DNA from: AP-15 sp963818695
GTDB lineage: Bacteria > Pseudomonadota > Alphaproteobacteria > ATCC43930 > CGMCC-115725
Assembly (NCBI GenBank): GCA_963818695.1
Contig: CAWFTG010000009.1
Span: 744,001 to 808,000 of the forward strand
Length of the DNA stretch: 64,000 bases
Direction: 5' to 3'
Each line of letters starts with the position of its first letter. The first letter of the stretch is position 1. A model generated the notes under the pieces. That model was not told the DNA's origin. It did no database searches and was given only the letters and a program-made list of their open reading frames with translations. Of this stretch, positions 1 to 9,180 are shown in pieces. Both the position numbers and the translations under genes were made by a program.

Positions 1-745
1 CCACCGCCGCATAAGGCCAGGCCTGGCGAAGGCTGCCGCCGAACATCCGGCGCTGATGATAGAGGCTCTCGATCAGCTCCCGCGGCCCGGCGAGCACAGC
101 GCCGGCGGCGGCGTTGAAGTATTTGTAGAGCGAGACGTAGACCGTGTCGAACAACGCGGCATAGCTCGCCGGCGTTATTCCCGTATAGGCCGAGGCGAGA
201 AAGATGCGGGCGCCATCGAGGTGGATACTGATCCGGTGCTCCCGCGCAAAGGCCGCGATCCGCTGCATCTCGGCGAAATCGAAGACCTCGCCCTGGAGCC
301 GGCGCACCGGGGATTCTATCGAGATTACGCCGATCGGGGTCGAGACGCGGGCTTCCGGAAGGCGGTCGACCTCGCCCTCGACCTCGCCGAGGGTAAAGGT
401 CGCGCGCTGCGGAGCGAGGGGGATCAGGGTCAGACCGCTCAGCTCCTGCGCGCAGTCTCCGGTATCGTTGTAGATATGGCTTTCGCGCTGCACGAGCACC
501 CGGCGGCCGCGCATCGCGAGAAGACGCAGCGCCAAATGGTTTGCGAGCGTACCGCTCGGCAGAAACAGCGCCATCTCCTTGCCGAGCAGCGCTGCCATCC
601 GTTGCTCTAGCTCGACGACGACGCCCTGCCGCGAGAATTCGTCGGCGGCGATACCGTGTTCCTCGGCCAGCTGAACCAGCAATCGGGCATATTCGGCAGG
701 CGACAACGCCAACCCGTCGGAGCGAAAATGCAGAATGCGATCCAT
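1..745 (-). CDS. Threonine aldolase-family PLP enzyme (C-terminus beyond window)
   Basis: The gene reads in from position 745 (ATG, protein starting MDRILHFRSDG) and is still open at position 1, so the C-terminus is missing. The visible 248 residues show the beta-eliminating-lyase fold: the cofactor-pocket stretch PSGTLANHLALR, a histidine in QRESHIYNDT, the PLP-ring aspartate in HLDGARIF, and a candidate Schiff-base lysine in VYVSLYKYFN. Family members cleave threonine, or other beta-hydroxy amino acids, to glycine and an aldehyde in the cytosol. The lysine context differs from textbook low-specificity enzymes, so the exact substrate is open. It lies upstream of, and co-oriented with, no obvious partner. 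Confidence 0.82.
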   Translation of the reverse strand, partial: MDRILHFRSDGLALSPAEYARLLVQLAEEHGIAADEFSRQGVVVELEQRMAALLGKEMALFLPSGTLANHLALRLLAMRGRRVLVQRESHIYNDTGDCAQELSGLTLIPLAPQRATFTLGEVEGEVDRLPEARVSTPIGVISIESPVRRLQGEVFDFAEMQRIAAFAREHRISIHLDGARIFLASAYTGITPASYAALFDTVYVSLYKYFNAAAGAVLAGPRELIESLYHQRRMFGGSLRQAWPYAAV

Positions 746-766
746 TCTCTGCCGCTCCAATGACGC

Positions 767-1690
767 TTACCGCACGAGATCGGCGAGCGCGATCGCCCCG
801 ATCTTGCGGCCGGCGGCGTCGCAGACGGGCAGCCGGTCGGTGCGCCGCGTGGTCATCGCCGAGAGTGCGTCGCGCAGCGATGTGTCGAGAGAGAGCGGCT
901 CGCCTTCTGCGGTTTCGCCGGGGCGCATGCGGTCGGCGATCTTCCGCACCGAAAGGAGCTTGAGGCCGATCCCCTGCCGTCCGACAAAGTCGGCCACGAA
1001 CTCGCTCACCGGGTGCTCGAGGATATCGATCGGCGAGCCGAGCTGGGCAATCCGGCCGTCCTGCATCACCGCGATATGGGTCGCGAGGCGCAGCGCCTCT
1101 TCGATGTCATGGGTCACGAACACGATGGTTTTCTTCATCTCCCGATGGACGCGCAATAATTCCGCCTGCAAATCGTCGCGGGTCAGCGGATCGACCGCGC
1201 CGAACGGCTCATCCATCAGCAGCAATTCGGGATCGGCGGCGAGTGCACGGGCGACCCCGACCCGCTGCTGCTCGCCCCCCGAAAGCTGGTGCGGGTATTT
1301 CCCGCGATAAGTCTCCGGCTTGAGCTGAAACATCTCGAGCAACTCGGTGACGCGCTCCCCCCGGCGCGCCCGCGGCCATTTTAGGAGGTGCGGGACGGTG
1401 GCGATGTTGTCCTCGACCGTCCAATGCGGAAAAAGACCGATCGACTGGATCGCATAACCAATATGCCGCCGCAACCGCTCGGCCGGCACGGTCGCGATGT
1501 CCTCACCGGCGACCCGGATTTGTCCGGCATCGGCCGCGAGCAGCCGATTGATCATCTTCAATGTCGTCGATTTGCCGCAACCGGACGAGCCGAGCAACAC
1601 GCAAAAATCGCCCGCCGGAACAGTCAACGAAAGCCGGTCGACGACACGACGATCGCCGTAATATTTGGTGACGTTCTCGATCTCGATCAT
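767..1690 (-). CDS. Osmoprotectant-type ABC transporter, ATP-binding subunit
   Basis: This 307-residue ATPase has Walker A GSSGCGKST at about residues 34-42, the signature LSGGEQQ at about 136-142 and Walker B LLLMDEPFGAVD at about 156-167. A C-terminal extension from about 250 onward (RMRPGETAEGEPLSLD through IGAIALADLVR) resembles the CBS region that senses ionic strength in OpuA/OpuC/ProV-type importers. Its start overlaps the stop of the permease gene by four bases (ATGA), so the two are translationally coupled. With the permease and binding protein upstream it forms an OpuC/YehXYZ-like importer for glycine betaine, choline or a similar compatible solute. The precise ligand cannot be read from sequence. 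Confidence 0.9.
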   Translation of the reverse strand: MIEIENVTKYYGDRRVVDRLSLTVPAGDFCVLLGSSGCGKSTTLKMINRLLAADAGQIRVAGEDIATVPAERLRRHIGYAIQSIGLFPHWTVEDNIATVPHLLKWPRARRGERVTELLEMFQLKPETYRGKYPHQLSGGEQQRVGVARALAADPELLLMDEPFGAVDPLTRDDLQAELLRVHREMKKTIVFVTHDIEEALRLATHIAVMQDGRIAQLGSPIDILEHPVSEFVADFVGRQGIGLKLLSVRKIADRMRPGETAEGEPLSLDTSLRDALSAMTTRRTDRLPVCDAAGRKIGAIALADLVR

Positions 1691-2898
1691 GCTGCAAACC
1701 GCCGGCGCAGCATAGCGGTCAGGATTTGCAGCACAAAATCGGCAGCGAGCGCGAGAAAAATCGCCGGTAGGGCGCCGAGTAGCACGAGATCGACAGCATA
1801 TTGGCCGAGACCCTCAAAGACGAAGGTTCCGAGACCGCCCGCGCCGATCAGCGCCGCGACCACCGCCAAGCCGATCGCCTGCACCGTGACGATGCGCAGC
1901 CCGGCGAGCAGCACTGGCAAGGCGAGCGGCAGTTCGATTTCTCGGAAAATCTGTCCCGGGCTCATCCCCATGCCCCGCCCGGCTTCAATGGCTGCACTGT
2001 CGACACCCGTCAACCCCACCGATGCGCTGCGAACCACCGGCAGGAGTGCATAGAGCACGAGTGCAATGATTGCCGGGGCCACCCCGATGCCGCCGACCCC
2101 GTATGCGGTGAGCCGCGGCACTGCCGCAACCAGTGCCGATAACGGCACGACCAGCAATCCGAACAGCGCAATCGACGGGATCGTCTGCAGGATATTCAAA
2201 ACGGCAAACACCGGGCTTTGCAAGCCCGGACGCCTGGCAGTGGCCGCGCCGAGAGGGAAGCCGATCGCCGCCGCCGCCCCGACCGAGACTCCAACCAATG
2301 TCATATGACGCGCCATCGCGTCGCCAAAGACCTGGCGGTGAATTTCGTATTCCTTTGCGAGGGAAAGCGCGTCGAATGTGCCGGTCAACGCCATCAGCAG
2401 CATACCCGAAGCGATCCCGGCCACTGTGACGAGTTGTGCGATGATGCCGACGCCGAGACGCTGCAGCGCATCCGCCACAGCGAGGGCGGCGCATGCCGTG
2501 AGCACCCAGAACGCAGGACCCAGTGAAATGCGGGAGGCGGGGCTGGCGCTCTGCGCTAGGAGGCTGGCCGCCTGCCCCGCGGCGGCCAGGACAAGCAGCA
2601 GCAGCGCAACGGCGAATGCGGCGACGGCGCAGTGAAGCACCTCGCTCGGGCGCGTCAGGCATGCCGCCGCCAATGCCGCGCCCAGTACCACAATGCCGGC
2701 GGTCGGCAGGGCGCCGGCTGACGCCCATAGCGGGACCGGCTTGCCCGAAACGAGCCGGTTCGGCGCATCGCCGAGAAAGCCCGACAGCGCAACTGCAGCC
2801 GCCGCAATGATCACCAATACAAAAAGCACCTGGTTATGAATGCGGATCGAAAGAGGCAACGCAGGACGGCGGCCGACCAGACTCGGCTGGACGGTCAT
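1687..2898 (-). CDS. Osmoprotectant-type ABC transporter, permease subunit
   Basis: This 403-residue polytopic membrane protein has a long N-terminal half with extra hydrophobic segments (to about residue 190). The canonical binding-protein-dependent permease domain follows, with the EAA-type coupling loop around EAGRGMGMSPGQIF. The N-terminal extension resembles the YehY-type permeases more than the short OpuCB form. The gene overlaps both neighbours by ATGA junctions, downstream with the ATPase and upstream with the binding protein. This supports one transcript encoding a complete importer. Confidence 0.88.
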   Translation of the reverse strand: MTVQPSLVGRRPALPLSIRIHNQVLFVLVIIAAAAVALSGFLGDAPNRLVSGKPVPLWASAGALPTAGIVVLGAALAAACLTRPSEVLHCAVAAFAVALLLLVLAAAGQAASLLAQSASPASRISLGPAFWVLTACAALAVADALQRLGVGIIAQLVTVAGIASGMLLMALTGTFDALSLAKEYEIHRQVFGDAMARHMTLVGVSVGAAAAIGFPLGAATARRPGLQSPVFAVLNILQTIPSIALFGLLVVPLSALVAAVPRLTAYGVGGIGVAPAIIALVLYALLPVVRSASVGLTGVDSAAIEAGRGMGMSPGQIFREIELPLALPVLLAGLRIVTVQAIGLAVVAALIGAGGLGTFVFEGLGQYAVDLVLLGALPAIFLALAADFVLQILTAMLRRRFAA

Positions 2899-3878
2899 GG
2901 CAGGAAACTCCGCGATCGCAGATAGGAGACCGCGACCGCTCCGGCCTCCTCTCCATCGACGGCAATCTCGGCATTGAGCTTTTGCAGGGTCTCGAGTGTC
3001 AGCGTGGCGAAGACCGGATCGAGCACCGTGCGGATTTCGGGATGTTCCTGCAGCACCGGCTCGCGAACGACCGGGGCCGGCGCGTAGACGATTTGCGCAC
3101 CCTTGTCGTCTTTGAGCGCGACAAGCCCGAGCGCCGCCATGGCGCCGTCCGTACCATACGCCATCGCCGCGTTGACGCCGGACATCTCTTCGGCCGCGGC
3201 GCGCAGAGTGGCGGCGGTGTTGCCGCCCGATAAGGTCAGCAACTGCTCGTCCGACAGCCGGAAGCCATAGGTCGCCTCGAACGCCGGCAGCGCCGACGGG
3301 CTCTCGACAAACTCCGCCGAGGCGGCGAGCTTGATCCTGCCGCCCTCTTTTACGTAGTTCGCGAAATCGTCCATCGTGGCGAGGTGTTCACGCTCCGCCA
3401 AATCCCTGCGCACGGCGACCACCCAAGTGTTGTTCGCCGGCGCCGGGGTCAGCCACACCAGATGGTTCTTTTCCCGGCAGAGCGCCTCGACCAGCTCGTA
3501 ACCGCGCTGCCAATTCTTCCATGCCGGATCTTGCTCCTTATGAAAGAACAGCGCGCCGTTCCCGGTGTATTCAGGATAGATGTCGACCTGTCCCGCGAGA
3601 ATGGCGGCGCGCACGATGTTGGTGGGCCCGAGCTGGAGCCTGTTTTCCACGGCAATGTCATGCGCTCGGAGCAGGGCCAGGATCACATTGCCGAGCAAGG
3701 CGCCTTCGGTGTCGATCTTCGACGCTACGACCACAGCACCGGCACGCGCCTGCGCCGGCGAGCCGATCAAAGCGACAGCCAAAACCAGCGCGGCGGAGGG
3801 AAGCAAGCGCACCGGCAATTGCCCTGCGCTCCGGATTGCTGTACCGGCCGACGGCCACTCTGGCATCGCCTCGCACAC
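2895..3878 (-). CDS. Glycine betaine/choline-type ABC transporter substrate-binding protein
   Basis: This OpuAC/OsmF-family periplasmic binding protein shows the family stretches KIDTEGALLGNVILALL, LGPTNIVRAAILAGQVDIYP, EYTGNGALF and ANNTWVVAVRRDL. The longest frame starts at a GTG at 3878, but the N-terminus before residue about 20 is not secretory. A later start at the GTG before RLLPSAALVLAVALIG would give a clean signal peptide ending at AQARA, so the true start may lie about 70 bases downstream. It overlaps the permease start by ATGA and is first in the importer operon. Aromatic-box residues for a quaternary amine cannot be assigned with confidence. Confidence 0.88.
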   Translation of the reverse strand: MCEAMPEWPSAGTAIRSAGQLPVRLLPSAALVLAVALIGSPAQARAGAVVVASKIDTEGALLGNVILALLRAHDIAVENRLQLGPTNIVRAAILAGQVDIYPEYTGNGALFFHKEQDPAWKNWQRGYELVEALCREKNHLVWLTPAPANNTWVVAVRRDLAEREHLATMDDFANYVKEGGRIKLAASAEFVESPSALPAFEATYGFRLSDEQLLTLSGGNTAATLRAAAEEMSGVNAAMAYGTDGAMAALGLVALKDDKGAQIVYAPAPVVREPVLQEHPEIRTVLDPVFATLTLETLQKLNAEIAVDGEEAGAVAVSYLRSRSFLP

Positions 3879-3931
3879 CAGGTTCGTATAATGCCAACTC
3901 GGAATATGGGGTAGCTAAAACGATGTCATAG

Positions 3932-4100
3932 CATCATCGGATTACGCTCGTGCCCGAAGTGCTCGCCGGCAAACCCGTTATTCGCGGAACGCGATTTTCT
4001 GTCGTATCGTGATCGGCCTAGCAGCCGACTTGGGAAGGCTGGGATTCAACGAGCTTCCGGCGCAGTTGTTCCGCCTGACCCATCTCTGCCGCCTCAATCT
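3932..4100 (+). pseudogene. DUF433-family remnant
   Basis: From 3932 the frame reads RITLVPEVLAGKPVIRGTRF, a strong match to the N-terminal signature of DUF433 proteins (small antitoxin-like DNA-binding proteins). It stops at 4010-4012. The expected next segment, IVIGLAAD, appears one frame over immediately afterwards, so a frameshift has broken the gene. There is no good start codon or ribosome-binding site. It merges into the leucine-rich-repeat remnant downstream, and both look like debris of an older accessory region. No partner PIN-domain gene is present. Confidence 0.5.
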
Positions 4101-4400
4101 CGGCGACGGTAGTCGACGAAGCGGCCGCTGGGGCGCAGCCGCCACGGACATCAAGCCGAACCGGCTTGCTTCGAACTTCTATCGTTTGGCCGGGGTGCCC
4201 GAACTCGACGAGCTATGGGTTCCGAGGCAAAAATCCGACCATGGCCGGCGTGGTCCACTTCAAAACACTGCGATTGCTCGACCACTCGGGGACCCAGGTC
4301 AGAGACCCCTCGCCACTGATCGGCCTGAGCGCCCTGCAATCACTGAGTCGGGGGAAGATCCATGATCGGTGTTCAATTCAATTCGGTCGTAGAACTACAC
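4050..4400 (+). pseudogene. Leucine-rich-repeat protein remnant, frame-broken
   Basis: Two overlapping plus-strand frames hold pieces of LRRs. One reads RLTHLCRLNLGD and later RLAGVPELDELWVP. The other, from about 4230, reads FKTLRLLDHSGTQVRDPSPL followed by IGLSALQSLS. Joined with a frame change near 4230 they give consecutive repeats of the LxxLxxLxLxxTxVxDLxPL type. There is no intact start, and the last repeat runs into stops. This is a decayed fragment of a bacterial LRR protein. Its original role cannot be told. Confidence 0.6.
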
Positions 4401-4626
4401 GGCCCCCGGCCGTCATGTACCAGCGACAAGTCGGTACAAGCTAAAGTAAGATAGCTGCGGAACCTTTCGAGGAGACAGAGTGTTTCCTCCTGCCGAACCG
4501 ACGCATAGTTTGGGAGATTTAGCCTGTCGTTTGTGTGGCACGATTATGGGCGGTATCTCTGCCAAGATTTGAAAGAAATGCAAACACCGTCGGGTAAATC
4601 AAACGGCTTGGCGCGCAGGTAAGACG

Positions 4627-5685
4627 ATGCCTCGGTACCCAAAATACACGACCACCGTGATCGGTGCACACAGCGTTCCGCGCTGGTACGAGACGCTCGA
4701 CCGCCTGGTGACCCTGGGACAACTCCAGCCGGCCGATCTCGCCGACGCGCAATTTCGCGCGATGCAGGCGGCGATACTGGAACAGGAGACGGCAGGGATC
4801 GACGTGATTACCGGTGGCGAAATGCATCGGCGCACCCATAACCGGCACTCGCCGCCAAATGCGATGCTCAACCACTTCTGGCAGAAGATCCCGGCCTTCC
4901 AAGGAGAGACCCGACCCAAGCTGATCACCAAGCACGATCCAAACGTCACTCATCCCGCCGCGATCTGCAAAGGGCGGGTTTCCGACAGCACCGATCTCGG
5001 GCTGGTCGATGAATTCAGGACCGTGACGGCCTTCGCGCGCAACCCGGTCAAGATCACGATGACCGGGCCGCACTTGCTGGCGGCGGTCGCCCATGACGAA
5101 CATTATGGCGATCTGGCCCCGATGATGCTCGACCTGGGCAAGCTGTTGCACAACAACTTCCGCCGTCTGGCCGAGGCCGGCTGCAAGCATCTTCAAATCG
5201 ACGAGCCGTACTTTACGCCGGCATCCGATGACGACGTGAGCGCTGCGGTGGATGCGATCAACCTCTCGCTGGAAGGGCTTCCGGACGATATTCACGTTTC
5301 GGTTCACATCTGTCAGGGCAACTACGCAGTTGGCCCCGATTACGATGGGCAAATCGGCCATCGTTACTTTGATTTCGGCCGCTACAAAGCCGATCTCGCG
5401 TGCCGCATCGACTGTGACGCGTTTCTGATCGAGCACGACATGGCCCACCACTTCAAAGGCCTTCTCGGCGACCATCAGCTGGGGGTCGGCGCAGTCGATG
5501 TGCAGGCGCCCAACATCGAGACCGCCGACCAAATATCCGAACGCATCAGAGCGCACCCCTGGCTCGCGCCCGAGCAGACCATCATCACCAGCTCGTGCGG
5601 GTTCAATCACCTGCCGAGGCATATCGCGCTTGGCAAGATGCGCGCCATGGCCGAAGCCAAATCGATTTTGGGCGGCACCGCATAA
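4627..5685 (+). CDS. MetE-like methyltransferase (cobalamin-independent methionine synthase family, single domain)
   Basis: The 352-residue protein corresponds to the C-terminal catalytic domain of MetE. A histidine-cysteine pair in SVHICQGNY, a glutamate in FLIEHDMAHH and a cysteine in TSSCGFNHLP sit where MetE binds its catalytic zinc. The N-terminal folate-binding half of MetE is absent, as in archaeal-type and many uncharacterised short MetE homologues. Such proteins may transfer methyl groups to homocysteine from other donors, or act on other thiols. The stop is followed after 11 bases by the sensor kinase start, so the two may be co-transcribed. The substrate is not assignable. Confidence 0.85.
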   Translation: MPRYPKYTTTVIGAHSVPRWYETLDRLVTLGQLQPADLADAQFRAMQAAILEQETAGIDVITGGEMHRRTHNRHSPPNAMLNHFWQKIPAFQGETRPKLITKHDPNVTHPAAICKGRVSDSTDLGLVDEFRTVTAFARNPVKITMTGPHLLAAVAHDEHYGDLAPMMLDLGKLLHNNFRRLAEAGCKHLQIDEPYFTPASDDDVSAAVDAINLSLEGLPDDIHVSVHICQGNYAVGPDYDGQIGHRYFDFGRYKADLACRIDCDAFLIEHDMAHHFKGLLGDHQLGVGAVDVQAPNIETADQISERIRAHPWLAPEQTIITSSCGFNHLPRHIALGKMRAMAEAKSILGGTA

Positions 5686-5696
5686 GCGGCTGGCCG

Positions 5697-7949
5697 ATGG
5701 ACGAGGTCGAGTACAACCGCGAGCACATCGAAAGCCGGCTCCGCCAAACCGAGGAGCGGTTTCGTTTGGCGCAGGTCGCCAGTGGAATCGGCTGGTTCGA
5801 ATGGGATTTGGCGACAGACGAGTGGCAGTGGACGCCCTATGTAGCGGTTCTCTTTGGCTTCGATCCTGGGATTCCGAAGCCCTCATTTTCCGAGTGGGAG
5901 CACGCAATCTTCATCGACGACGTGCCAAAGTTGCACGCCGCGATCGAGCGCGCAGTGCAATCGGGCGCCTATTATAGCGAATTCCGGGTCAGGCACCCGG
6001 ACGGCAGCGTCCACTGGATCGCGGGCAAAGGCGAAGCCCGGAAGAGTGACAGCGGCCACACCCGTTGGGTGTCCGGCGTCTATTATGAGATTAGCGAGCG
6101 CAAGGCGCTCGAAGCCCGGCTGCTGGCGCTCAACGAAACTCTGGAGGCCCGCATTGCTCAACTTCGCGAAGAGGCGCGCACGTTGGAGGTGCTCAACCGC
6201 ACCGGCACGGCTCTCGCGGCGGAGCTCAGTCTGGAACGGCTGGTCCAGACCGTTACCGACGCCGCAGTCGAACTCACCAGGGCTCAGTTCGGCGCTTTCT
6301 TTTACAATGTGATCGACGAGAATGGCGAGACGTATACCCTGTACTCGCTTTCAGGCGCGCCGCGCGAAGCTTTTGCGAAATTCCCGATGCCGCGCAACAC
6401 GCCGGTGTTCGAGCCGACGTTTCGCGGAGTGGGCTCGGTTCGATCGGACGACATCCTTGCTGATCCTCGCTACGGGCAGAACCCGCCTTATCATGGCATG
6501 CCTCCTGGCCACCTGCCCGTGCGCAGCTACCTGGCGATACCCGTGGTCTCCCGCTCTGGCGAGGTGATCGGCGGACTCTTTTTCGGTCACTCGGAGCCGG
6601 GCATTTTCACTCCGCGTGACGAGCGGATCGTGACCGGCATTGCGGCGCAAGCGGCAACCGCTATCGACAACGCGCAGCTCTTTGAAGCAAGTCAGAGCGA
6701 GCTGGCGGCGCGCCGGCACGCTGAAGAGGAACTGCAACGGATCAACGAGACGCTCGAGGACCGCGTTGCCGAGGAGGTTAAAAATCGGCAGCGAATGGAA
6801 GACGCATTGCGTCAGGCGCAGAAAATGGAGGCGATCGGTCAGCTTACCGGCGGTATTGCCCACGACTTCAATAATCTACTGACGGTCATCATGGGCAACA
6901 TCGAGACGATGCAGCGGCGGCTCCCGCCGGACCACGAATTTCATCGCCTGATCGCGGCCGCCCTGAGGGGTGCCTTCCGCGGCGCCGAGCTGACACAGCG
7001 TCTGCTCGTGTTCGCGCGACGCCAGCCGCTCGCGCCGGAGGTAGTGTCGCCCAACAAACTGGTCACCGGCATGTCCGATCTGCTGCGGCGCGCCCTCGGA
7101 GAATCTGTCGCGATCGAAACCGTTTTGGCGGGCGGGCTTTGGAATATCTTTGCCGATGCAAACCAGCTCGAAAACGCGCTCATCAACCTCGCCGTCAATG
7201 CGCGCGACGCGATGCCGGATGGCGGAAAATTGACCATCGAAACCGCCAACTGCTATCTCGACGATGCCTACTGCTCGATGCATGCCGACGTCGGTCCCGG
7301 CCAGTACGTCGGCATATTCGTGACTGACACTGGAGAGGGAATGCCCCAGGATGTCGTCGAGAAGGCGTTCGAGCCGTTTTTTACGACAAAAGAAGTAGGC
7401 CAGGGTACCGGATTGGGCCTCTCCCAGGTCTACGGTTTAGTGAAGCAGTCCGGCGGGCATGTTAAGATCTACAGCGAGGTGGGACAGGGCACCTGCGTGA
7501 AGCTTTATCTTCCCCGGCACCATGGGGATGGGGCGCTTCTGGAGCTGCCATCGGAGCCGCTCGTTCCTCCCCGGGCGCGGCAGGGCGAAACTGTGCTGGT
7601 CGTCGAAGACGATCCGGATGTGCGGACCTACACAGTCGAGATGGTGAGCGATCTCGGATACCAAGTCATAAGCGCCCCTGACGGTTTCGCGGCTCTCCAA
7701 GTGCTGAACGCTCATCCCGAGCTTCGTCTTCTGTTCACCGACGTGGGACTGCCGGGCGGCATGAACGGCCGCCAGCTCGCTGATGAGGCGATCCTCAGGC
7801 GGCCGGGCATCAAAGTTTTGTTCACGACGGGATATGCCCGCAACGCCATCGTGCATCACGGACGACTCGATCCCGGCGTCGAGGTAATCTTCAAACCTTT
7901 CACCTACTCGGATCTGGCCGCCAAGCTCAGAAAGACTTTCGAGAGCTGA
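5697..7949 (+). CDS. PAS-GAF hybrid sensor histidine kinase/response regulator
   Basis: With the ATG at 5697 the protein has 750 residues. The order is a PAS domain with PAC motif (about 15-135), a GAF domain (about 165-320), a coiled coil, and HisKA with the phospho-acceptor in GGIAHDFNNLL (His389). HATPase_c follows, with N-box NALINLAVNARDAMP (about 492-506) and G-box GTGLGLSQV (about 570). A C-terminal receiver has acidic residues E637-D638-D639 and phospho-acceptor Asp682 in LLFTDVGLPGG. No membrane segment is seen, so this is a soluble sensor. The HDFNN type is common among hybrid kinases that end in their own receiver. A longer reading from 5595 would overlap the upstream gene and lacks domain support. 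No cognate output regulator is adjacent. Confidence 0.93.
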   Translation: MDEVEYNREHIESRLRQTEERFRLAQVASGIGWFEWDLATDEWQWTPYVAVLFGFDPGIPKPSFSEWEHAIFIDDVPKLHAAIERAVQSGAYYSEFRVRHPDGSVHWIAGKGEARKSDSGHTRWVSGVYYEISERKALEARLLALNETLEARIAQLREEARTLEVLNRTGTALAAELSLERLVQTVTDAAVELTRAQFGAFFYNVIDENGETYTLYSLSGAPREAFAKFPMPRNTPVFEPTFRGVGSVRSDDILADPRYGQNPPYHGMPPGHLPVRSYLAIPVVSRSGEVIGGLFFGHSEPGIFTPRDERIVTGIAAQAATAIDNAQLFEASQSELAARRHAEEELQRINETLEDRVAEEVKNRQRMEDALRQAQKMEAIGQLTGGIAHDFNNLLTVIMGNIETMQRRLPPDHEFHRLIAAALRGAFRGAELTQRLLVFARRQPLAPEVVSPNKLVTGMSDLLRRALGESVAIETVLAGGLWNIFADANQLENALINLAVNARDAMPDGGKLTIETANCYLDDAYCSMHADVGPGQYVGIFVTDTGEGMPQDVVEKAFEPFFTTKEVGQGTGLGLSQVYGLVKQSGGHVKIYSEVGQGTCVKLYLPRHHGDGALLELPSEPLVPPRARQGETVLVVEDDPDVRTYTVEMVSDLGYQVISAPDGFAALQVLNAHPELRLLFTDVGLPGGMNGRQLADEAILRRPGIKVLFTTGYARNAIVHHGRLDPGVEVIFKPFTYSDLAAKLRKTFES

Positions 7950-7974
7950 TCTGCTGCTCCCGGGCTGGCGCTCG

Positions 7975-8568
7975 CTAGACGAGACCCGCGACGAGACCTC
8001 TGTTCAAAGCCTCCTCGGCGGACAGATACCAGCCGCCATAGGCGCGGCGAGCGATCTCTCCCGTGTCCACGTTTGCGCCGTCGATCAGTTCGGCAAACCC
8101 CTGCTCCTCGAGACGGAGCCCGTGGTCGATGTCCGCGATCATTTCTTCGAGCACCCGTCGGCAACTGCCCAGCGGGCCCTCGAGGTGCAGATCCTTGACC
8201 ATCCTGCGGCCGTGGATGAGGAGCGCCGCATCACGGGTCAACCACCGTTTGTCCTTGGGAAACGCCGCCATCACCGTCACCCCCGCGGAGGCGACGAGGG
8301 TCTTGCCCAGAAACCAGATATCCCGAGCGTGCGCCCTGCGCAGCAACCGCACTTCTTCGGCGAGGCGCCGGCCGATCTCGGCGTCGCCGCCGTCGGTGAA
8401 AAGCTCGATCACTATCGAGCCCTCGACCTCCAATACAGGGAGAAGCTGATCGAAAAAGCTGGCGACCATGGGGTGCCCCACGGGTCCCGACAGGCGGACA
8501 GTCGGGCGTGCGAGCCGAGCGCGGATTGCCTCCGGAATCGACGAAAGCTCTTCGGGCTGCCCGGTCAC
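7975..8568 (-). CDS. ClpP-like serine protease homologue, catalytic Asp not conserved
   Basis: This 197-residue protein has the ClpP/crotonase fold. Substrate-strand residues are in IELFTDGGDAEIG, the nucleophile is Ser94 in TLVASAGVTVM and the histidine is His119 in ALLIHGR. The usual end helix YLSAEEALNRGLV is present. Where ClpP has an aspartate just before the SAxEA helix, this protein reads AYGGWYLSAEEA, so the third triad residue appears lost. The classical GASSMG motif is also altered. It may be an atypical ClpP-like protease or a non-catalytic homologue. It stands alone, with no clpX or clpA nearby, convergent with the kinase gene. Confidence 0.8.
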   Translation of the reverse strand: MTGQPEELSSIPEAIRARLARPTVRLSGPVGHPMVASFFDQLLPVLEVEGSIVIELFTDGGDAEIGRRLAEEVRLLRRAHARDIWFLGKTLVASAGVTVMAAFPKDKRWLTRDAALLIHGRRMVKDLHLEGPLGSCRRVLEEMIADIDHGLRLEEQGFAELIDGANVDTGEIARRAYGGWYLSAEEALNRGLVAGLV

Positions 8569-8730
8569 TTGGCACCGGCTTTAATGATATGACCGCGAAC
8601 CCGCATGTCGAAACCTCCGGTGCCTCCGCTGAGGCGCGGTTGAATGGTTGGTTCTGTGCATGGTTGTTCGCTGTGAACACGCCTTCGCTTCGAAAGTTCG
8701 AAGCAGGGATAGTCGGCCGACGAGCGGGGA

Positions 8731-9180
8731 CTACACCGGGCGCCGCGGCACGACGAGGTTAGCGATCAGGATCTGCACGGGCTCGGTATTCTGGTTGAAT
8801 GTCGTCGTGCGCACCTTGAGGAGGCCTTGCCCAGGGCGCGATTTCGAGGGGCGCACTTCGAGAATTTCGCTCTCGATGTGCAATATATCGCCTGGCCGCA
8901 CTGGCCGGGGCCAGCGGAACTCGTCGAAGCCGCCGCTGACAATGCCCCCGGCCGGCCTGAGCTCACTCTGAACCAAGAGCCGCATCGTTACCGCGGCGGT
9001 GTGCCAGCCGCTTGCCGCCAGGCCGCGAAACGCCGAGCCTTGTGCCGCCGCCTCATCGAGATGGAAGGGCTGCGGATCAAACTCGGCGGCAAACGCTTTG
9101 ATCCGGTCCGCGTCGATCCGCAGTGTCCCGGAGCCAAAGGTTTGGCCCACGGTGAAGTCGTCGAGATAGCGCCCGGTCAT
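8731..9180 (-). CDS. MaoC-like hot-dog dehydratase
   Basis: This 149-residue single hot-dog domain carries the hydratase signature FAAEFDPQPFHLDE (Asp and His of the R-hydratase motif) followed by ASGWHTAAVTMRL. Family members hydrate enoyl-CoA thioesters or related acyl-CoAs. The start overlaps the stop of the MATE gene by ATGA, so it is the second gene of that transcript. Its pairing with an exporter gives no clear metabolic role. Confidence 0.88.
   Translation of the reverse strand: MTGRYLDDFTVGQTFGSGTLRIDADRIKAFAAEFDPQPFHLDEAAAQGSAFRGLAASGWHTAAVTMRLLVQSELRPAGGIVSGGFDEFRWPRPVRPGDILHIESEILEVRPSKSRPGQGLLKVRTTTFNQNTEPVQILIANLVVPRRPV

Noticed and set aside
4441..4626. Possible SAM or cobalamin riboswitch upstream of the MetE-like gene
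   Set aside because: I looked for SAM-II and B12-box patterns and saw none. A covariance-model search with Rfam would settle it.
4519..5907. A 462-codon minus-strand frame opposite the MetE-like gene
   Set aside because: It is the mirror of a GC-rich real gene and shows no family sequence. The plus-strand MetE-like protein has clear zinc ligands.
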